DNA from: Candidatus Zixiibacteriota bacterium
Lineage (GTDB): Bacteria; Zixibacteria; MSB-5A5; GN15; JAAZOE01
Assembly (NCBI GenBank): GCA_012797915.1
Contig: JAAZOE010000079.1
Span: forward strand, 1-10,257
Direction of reading: 5' to 3'
DNA length: 10,257 nt
The position numbers were made by a program, and so were the translations under genes. The notes beneath the pieces are model-generated. The model had not been told where the DNA came from. It did not search any database and saw only the letters and a program-made list of their open reading frames with translations. Within the stretch, counting starts at the first letter, position 1. Each line of letters opens with the position of its first letter. Below are positions 6,356 to 10,257 of this stretch, in pieces.

Positions 6356-7311
6356 ATGCGCGCGTCGAAATCATACCCGCTCTACTCCTTTTTTTTGGTA
6401 CAATCGCCGGAGTGTTCATCGCCGGTTGTTCGGATGACGATATCCCGACAGGGCCTTCTCTCGAAGGAACCTGGGCATGTATCGGGACGGGACAGAACGG
6501 CTTTCTTTTCGGTCTCGCCGCCTACGACGATAGATTGATTGCTTCGGGCAATATCTTTATCGCCGACACAGTCCCCGGCTATGACATCGCGGCCTGGAAC
6601 GATTCGTCCTGGACGCCGTTGGCAACGGGAATGGACCATCTTGCCGCTGCCTTCACCGTTTTTGACAACAAACTGATCGCCGGAAGCTGGTCCGGCAACC
6701 GCGTTGATTCAGGCACCAGCGTCATTACCGCCTGGAACGGGTCGTCCTGGGAGCCACTGGGGACCGAAATAGACGGCTACGTTCAATCTCTTATCGTGTA
6801 TGACAATACCCTGATCGCTGCCGGATTTACAGGGACGCAGGTCGACGGTGAAGGTTGGATACTCGCCTGGGATGGTTCGACCTGGACCGCTATCGTGACG
6901 GAAATTGCCAATGGCAATTTCTGGAGTGAAGTGAACACCCTTGCTGTCTACGACAACCACCTCATCGCAGGCGGCTGGTTCGACAGCATCGGTGGGGTCA
7001 GCGCGAATAACATCGCCGCCTGGGACGGCTCGGCCTGGACGCCGCTGGGAAGCGGCGTCGACGGCACCATTTGCGCTCTTACTGTCTGGGACAACCGACT
7101 GATTGCCTGCGGGCAATTTACGACGGCCGGCGGGGTCGGGGCCAACTGTATTGCCGCCTGGGATGGCTCATCCTGGAAATCAATCGGATCGGGAACGAAT
7201 GCCACGATCTGGGCGGTCACCGCCTTTGGCACACAGCTCGTCGCTGCCGGTGAATTCACGACCGCCGGCGGGGTGGCGGCGCGCGGAGTTGCCGCCTGGA
7301 CGCCGGAATGA
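6356..7311 (+). CDS. Propeller-repeat lipoprotein 1, apparently frameshifted at an 8-T run
   Basis: From ATG 6356 the frame reads MRASKSYPLYSFF and then leaves the gene, stopping at 6538. The frame one base back carries GTIAGVFIAGC, an acidic linker SDDDIPTGP and six repeats up to TGA 7309-7311. The two frames meet at eight T (6389-6396). A ninth T joins them into a 318-residue protein with a basic n-region, a hydrophobic core and a lipobox Ile-Ala-Gly-Cys with Cys25, the same position as in the paralogue downstream. Loss of two T would also restore the frame. Either the homopolymer is miscounted, or the gene is off by a slippage mutation, phase-variable, or expressed by slippage. The repeats (consensus: WxxLGxGxN, ALTVYDNxLIAGG, FTTAGG, NxIAAWDGS) are about 46 residues each and should form a beta-propeller-like domain on the outer-membrane surface or in the periplasm. 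Ligand unknown. In-frame starts TTG 6268 and ATG 6298 lie in the promoter and are not credible. Confidence 0.72.
6389..6396 (+). repeat. Homopolymer of eight T at the frame junction
   Basis: Eight consecutive T encode part of the signal peptide core of the first lipoprotein. This is the only place where the start frame and the repeat frame can be joined without changing other residues, and such runs are prone to slipped-strand indels and base-calling errors. Confidence 0.85.
6472..7308 (+). repeat. Six propeller-like protein repeats in lipoprotein 1
   Basis: The six units begin at Trp residues preceded by Ser, Thr or Ala. Units are 45 or 46 residues, except the fourth, which has about five extra residues (IANGNFWSEV region). 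Units 1 to 3 have lost the TAGG turn (for example IFIADTVPG in unit 1), while units 5 and 6 keep the consensus FTTAGGV and resemble those of the next gene most closely. Confidence 0.75.
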
Positions 7312-7356
7312 CCACCGATCGGATCAATTGATTGGAATTGACCTCACAGGAAAACA

Positions 7357-7362
7357 GGAGGG
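7357..7362 (+). promoter_or_regulatory. Ribosome binding site of lipoprotein 2
   Basis: GGAGGG lies five bases before ATG 7368. It decides the start against the TTG at 7332, which opens the same frame upstream but would put charged residues ahead of the signal peptide. Confidence 0.75.
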
Positions 7363-7367
7363 TTCAC

Positions 7368-8435
7368 ATGTATTTTTCAAGATTGTCCATCATTACAGGA
7401 GCCTGTTTGCTGATAATTGCGAGCCTGCTTGCTGTCGGTTGTTCGGATGAGGACAAACCGACTGCCCCGACGGTTCATTATACCTGGGAGCCGCTTGGGA
7501 TGGGGATGAATGCCATGATCTCAGCTCTCACGGTGTATGACGGCAAGCTGATTGCCGGAGGGATCTTCGACACCGCCGGCGGGGTAGGTGTGAATAGTAT
7601 TGCCGCCTGGGACGGCTCATCCTGGTCACCTCTCGGATTGGGAACGAACTACTACCCCTATGCCCTCGCCGTCTATGACAACAATTTGATCGCCGGAGGA
7701 ACGTTTAAGACCGCCGGCGGGCAGACCGTTAATCGCATCGCGGCTTGGGACGGTTCGTCCCGGGCGGCCTTTGAAACGGGAATGGACAGACCTGTCTATG
7801 CTCTCACTGTCTACGGCGATAAATTGATTGCCGGGGGAACCTTTCATACCGCCGGCGGCGTCGAGGCCAACCATATAGCCGCCTGGGACGGTTCGGCTTG
7901 GGCGCGGCTCAAAATAGGAGTAGACGACGAGGTAGACGCTCTCACGGTCTACGATAATAGGCTCATTGCCGGAGGTTGGTTTACCACCGCCGGCGGCCTC
8001 AGCGCCAATAATGTCGCCGCCTGGAATGGTTGGAACTGGGCGTCCCTCGGAGCGGGAGTAAATGCCGCAATCCATGCTCTCACGGTCTACGACGGCAAGT
8101 TGATCGCTGGGTGGGGCACCTCCACCGGCGGCGGTGTTAATTCATGGAACGGTTCATCCTGGACGGTTCTGGGGCCCGGAATGAACCATACCGTCAGGGC
8201 TCTCACCGTCTATAATAACACGCTGATCGCCGGAGGAGCTTTTACCACCATCGGGGGGGATAGCACCAAATATATTGCCGCCTGGGACGGTTCCACCTGG
8301 ACGTCACTAGGTACAGGATTCAAAAGCCCTGTCTTGACCTTTACGGTCTACGGCGACAAATTAATCGCCGGGGGCTGGCTCGATTCGGCCGGGATCGTCA
8401 GCGTTAACAATATCGCGGTCTGGGATTATCGGTAA
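7368..8435 (+). CDS. Propeller-repeat lipoprotein 2 (paralogue of lipoprotein 1)
   Basis: The product is 355 residues. Residues 1-24 form a lipoprotein signal: MYFSRLS, a hydrophobic core LLIIASLLA, then Val-Gly before Cys25. Ser at +2 favours outer-membrane sorting. A short linker, SDEDKPTAP, leads to seven repeats that fill the rest of the chain. Each is 46 residues, with the fifth shortened to 41. Consensus: W(S/T)xLGxGMN, about ten residues, ALTVYDxKLIAGG, FxTAGGV, NxIAAWDGSS. Seven four-strand-sized units suggest a closed seven-bladed propeller. No catalytic residues are evident, so binding or adhesion is likelier than catalysis. The gene follows lipoprotein 1 by 56 bases with no clear promoter between, so both probably use the promoter at 6268. 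Repeat-rich DNA such as this can change copy number by recombination. Confidence 0.82.
   Translation: MYFSRLSIITGACLLIIASLLAVGCSDEDKPTAPTVHYTWEPLGMGMNAMISALTVYDGKLIAGGIFDTAGGVGVNSIAAWDGSSWSPLGLGTNYYPYALAVYDNNLIAGGTFKTAGGQTVNRIAAWDGSSRAAFETGMDRPVYALTVYGDKLIAGGTFHTAGGVEANHIAAWDGSAWARLKIGVDDEVDALTVYDNRLIAGGWFTTAGGLSANNVAAWNGWNWASLGAGVNAAIHALTVYDGKLIAGWGTSTGGGVNSWNGSSWTVLGPGMNHTVRALTVYNNTLIAGGAFTTIGGDSTKYIAAWDGSTWTSLGTGFKSPVLTFTVYGDKLIAGGWLDSAGIVSVNNIAVWDYR
7485..8432 (+). repeat. Seven 138-bp coding repeats in lipoprotein 2
   Basis: The element GCTCTCACGGTCTACGA and its variants recurs at 7524, 7662, 7800, 7938, 8076, 8199 and (diverged) 8337. The step is exactly 138 bp, except 123 bp between the fifth and sixth, where unit 5 has lost 15 bp (five codons). 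The strict period shows in-frame duplication of one blade. It is a protein-coding repeat array and not CRISPR: there are no unrelated spacers. Confidence 0.85.
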
Positions 8436-8461
8436 TCCGTTCGGTCCGATGCACTGGCAGA

Positions 8462-8481
8462 TGGCCCGTCAGGCCGGGCCA
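8462..8481. terminator. Hairpin between convergent genes, possible bidirectional terminator
   Basis: TGGCCCG (8462-8468) and CGGGCCA (8475-8481) form a perfect 7-bp stem with a 6-base loop, midway between the lipoprotein stop (8435) and the dipeptidase stop (8490). The + strand continues GCCCTTTCC, only a weak T run. Position supports a shared terminator; sequence support is moderate. Confidence 0.5.
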
Positions 8482-8489
8482 GCCCTTTC

Positions 8490-9962
8490 CTACCGACTAA
8501 AAGAAGTCTCCTTCAATGCCTTGAGGGCGTCCTGATACACGGCCGAGGAATAGTCGGTCAGTAGTTTTCGCGCCGCTTCTTGATTGCTGGTCCATACCTG
8601 CATGGCTTGCCGTTCTTTGTCTGCTCGGTAGGCAAGGGCTTTCGACTCCACGGCCTCAATTGCGCGGCGGGCGTCATCTGCTATCGAACGGTATCGTTGT
8701 TCGACATTGTATCGAAACGACGAAAACGTCCAATAGGCGCTAGTCGGATCGATGGTGAACGGCTTTTCGACTTTCGATCGATACTCGTCCTCCCCGGGCG
8801 TGATGCTTTCCCCGGCGTAGGCCTCGGGGAAGGCCGGTTCGCCGAAATAGAACGGCACGTAGCATGACGCGCAGGGTGAGGACAGACAGACCCACCAGAC
8901 CAGGCCGATATCGACAGGCATATCGCCGCGCAGTTGGGCGATGAAGCTGGTTTGCGTCTCGCTGTTGCAGATGGTCGAAATAGAATTACCATGAGGACAG
9001 CCGGTGAGTGAATCAACCCCGTACAGAGGCGTGTCCTCATAATGGCTCCGCAGGACGGCCATGAGCGATTTGACATCCAGCTTGTTTTTCGATACGACTG
9101 AAAACGGCAGCGGCTCGTCATGCTCAGGCGGATCGGATGCTACCCGTCGGAGGCCTTCCCACTGGCGGCCGATATTGGAAGGATTGACCGCGGCGCTTGG
9201 ATCGGCATATGCCCGGGCGAAATTGAACGCACCATCGGTCTTGGGATCATACCAGCCGCGGGAGGCGGCATAATCGATGATGTCGGCCGACCCGAGATAG
9301 TTGGTCGTATCGGTGAGAGCGATTTCCTGAACCGTGTACGTATTGGCCACCATCGCCACCTGATTATCGGGAACCCGTTTGGCCACCCAGTGTCGGCCGT
9401 TGACGGCGCAAAACAGCCAGCCCTCGTGTGGATCGCATATAATGTATGTCCTTCCCGATCCGGCATATCCGAATCGCTCGACCAGTTGGCCGGCCAGATG
9501 TACCCCCTCCCGGGCGGTAGTCGCCCGTTCAGCGACCAACCGGCGAAGCATCCGGCCGATGCCGGGTCCGGTCAGGGACGGCCGGTCCTCGCGCGAGGGA
9601 CAGGCATCGGAGCTGATGCAGACTCCCCACTCGTTCAGATAGCTGTCGGAGTATGGCATTCCCGGCATTTCCGACCAGAGAAAGGCCCAGGTTTGGTGGA
9701 CTTGTTCCATCGTCAGGCCGCTGTCGATGTGAACCATCGTACCCGGAGCAAAGGTCTGCCGGGCGATTTTGCGATGATTGACGATTTGCGGAATATAATC
9801 ATCCTCGTTGTGGGCCATAATGACGGAGCCGGTCGCCGAGACATCCCTGCCGACCACGATGGAATAGCAGCCACCGTCGGAACGAAGTTGCTGTTGGGCC
9901 GGGAGGGCGCCGACAATCAGCAGAGTAATTCCAAGAAAAATAATCCAGAATATCCGCCGCAA
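8490..9962 (-). CDS. Secreted family C69 dipeptidase (Ntn hydrolase)
   Basis: From TTG 9962 the product is 490 residues. It starts MRR, a hydrophobic stretch IFWIIFLGITLLIVGA and LPA, a good Sec signal, followed by a short propeptide QQQLRSDGG and Cys32. The segment CYSIVVGRDVSATGS followed by VIMAHNED matches the N-terminus of peptidase family C69 (U34), in which the exposed Cys after processing is the nucleophile. NEWGVCISSDAC and the GIGRMLRRLVAERATTAREG region are also typical. The C-terminal 90 residues are helical and rich in Ala, Arg and Glu. Members cleave dipeptides or short peptides, and this one should act outside the cytoplasm. The longer frame to TTG 10046 adds 28 polar residues before the signal and has no ribosome binding site, whereas GAGG lies four bases before TTG 9962. 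It is convergent with the lipoproteins and divergent from the radical SAM gene. Confidence 0.85.
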   Translation of the reverse strand: MRRIFWIIFLGITLLIVGALPAQQQLRSDGGCYSIVVGRDVSATGSVIMAHNEDDYIPQIVNHRKIARQTFAPGTMVHIDSGLTMEQVHQTWAFLWSEMPGMPYSDSYLNEWGVCISSDACPSREDRPSLTGPGIGRMLRRLVAERATTAREGVHLAGQLVERFGYAGSGRTYIICDPHEGWLFCAVNGRHWVAKRVPDNQVAMVANTYTVQEIALTDTTNYLGSADIIDYAASRGWYDPKTDGAFNFARAYADPSAAVNPSNIGRQWEGLRRVASDPPEHDEPLPFSVVSKNKLDVKSLMAVLRSHYEDTPLYGVDSLTGCPHGNSISTICNSETQTSFIAQLRGDMPVDIGLVWWVCLSSPCASCYVPFYFGEPAFPEAYAGESITPGEDEYRSKVEKPFTIDPTSAYWTFSSFRYNVEQRYRSIADDARRAIEAVESKALAYRADKERQAMQVWTSNQEAARKLLTDYSSAVYQDALKALKETSFSR

Positions 9963-10095
9963 ACGAGCCTCGCGTTTCAGGAGGTATCGACCGGCCGGCC
10001 GATCCCCCTGCCAATCGTGTCCGTCGACCGTAAACAACCAAACCAAAAACCGAAAATCAACCGGGAAGATTGACCGGCCGATATTTCCCTCCGTC

Positions 10096-10124
10096 TTGAC
10101 CCTTCCAACGCGATTCGGTATCTT
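10096..10124 (+). promoter_or_regulatory. Sigma-70-like promoter for the right-edge gene
   Basis: TTGACC (10096-10101), 17 bases, TATCTT (10119-10124): 5/6 and 4/6 matches with optimal spacing. The predicted start near 10131 leaves a leader of about 40 bases before GTG 10171. Confidence 0.55.
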
Positions 10125-10170
10125 GACGGCAACGACGAGATAACCAGAGCATTCAACCGCCGGAGTCCCC

Positions 10171-10257
10171 GTGGCCGCCGTCCTGTTGCTGCAGATGCCG
10201 TTCGGTTCCCTGAATCGACCGAATCTCGGGCTCAGTCTCCTTCAGGGAGTCATCGAA
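10171..10257 (+). CDS. N-terminus of a B12-binding radical SAM protein, RiPP-maturation type (partial)
   Basis: The GTG at 10171 opens a frame that stays open to the window edge (29 codons). GGAG lies at 10162-10165, five bases upstream, and a sigma-70-like promoter precedes it. The peptide begins MAAVLLLQMPFGSLNRPNLG and continues LSLLQGVIE. A beta strand ending in MPF, then a small-residue/Leu/x/Arg-Pro turn and a Leu-rich helix, is the hallmark of the N-terminal cobalamin-binding domain of the family annotated as RiPP maturation radical SAM protein 1, and of close B12-dependent radical SAM enzymes. The CxxxCxxC motif would lie beyond the window, so the radical SAM assignment rests on the N-terminus alone. 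The 3' part is missing because the window ends. Confidence 0.62.
   Translation, partial: MAAVLLLQMPFGSLNRPNLGLSLLQGVIE

Noticed and set aside
7485..8432. Regular 138-bp repeats considered as a CRISPR or non-coding tandem array
   Set aside because: The period is in frame, the repeats encode one protein without interruption, and there are no unique spacers.
10021..10062. TTGATT with downstream TTGTTT on the minus strand as a dipeptidase promoter
   Set aside because: The -10 candidate matches the consensus at only two positions, so no minus-strand promoter is called in this gap.

Overview
The window (about 60% GC by eye) reads as a chromosomal segment of an anaerobic, Gram-negative-type bacterium. 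The cell-envelope evidence is a signal-peptide beta-barrel porin and two lipoproteins. The anaerobic evidence is an aldehyde:ferredoxin oxidoreductase (AOR) family enzyme with its own polyferredoxin. The 46-residue propeller repeats, the secreted C69 peptidase and the general style recall uncultured phyla such as Zixibacteria, but that placement is an impression and has not been tested.

Layout. (1) 2-1767, + strand: the C-terminal part of a sodium:solute symporter, entering from the left edge, overlaps by 4 bp an alginate-export/OprD-like outer-membrane porin. Together they make an inner- plus outer-membrane uptake pair. (2) 1768-2173: about 400 bases without a convincing gene. They hold a GC-rich hairpin just after the porin and two 5-2-5 inverted repeats 21 bp apart just before the next gene. 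(3) 2174-6184, + strand: a tight five-gene operon of a polytopic membrane protein, a four-cluster [4Fe-4S] polyferredoxin, an AOR-family tungsten/molybdenum pterin oxidoreductase, a MoaD/ThiS-like sulfur carrier ending in Gly-Gly, and a MoeB/ThiF/HesA-type E1 enzyme. Catalytic subunit, electron carrier and part of the pterin-sulfuration machinery therefore travel together. The membrane protein is the unknown partner.

(4) 6185-8435, + strand: a hairpin, then a near-consensus sigma-70 promoter (TTGACA, 17 nt, TATACT), then two tandem paralogous lipoproteins built from 46-residue (138-bp) propeller-like repeats, six units in the first and seven in the second. The first gene has a clear disruption. 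Its start codon and strong ribosome binding site are one frame away from its lipobox and repeats, with an 8-T homopolymer exactly where the frames must join. A ninth T, or two fewer, restores a lipoprotein signal. (5) 8490-9962, - strand: a secreted family C69 (Ntn-hydrolase) dipeptidase, convergent with the lipoproteins across a short hairpin. (6) 10096-10257, + strand: a sigma-70-like promoter, a Shine-Dalgarno site and the first 29 codons of a gene starting GTG. Its N-terminus strongly resembles B12-binding radical SAM proteins of the RiPP-maturation type. The gene runs off the right edge, so a peptide-modification locus may begin there.

Most promising leads: the 8-T frameshift in the first lipoprotein, the radical SAM gene at the right edge, and the AOR operon with its unassigned membrane protein and an E1 enzyme that lacks the usual cysteine.
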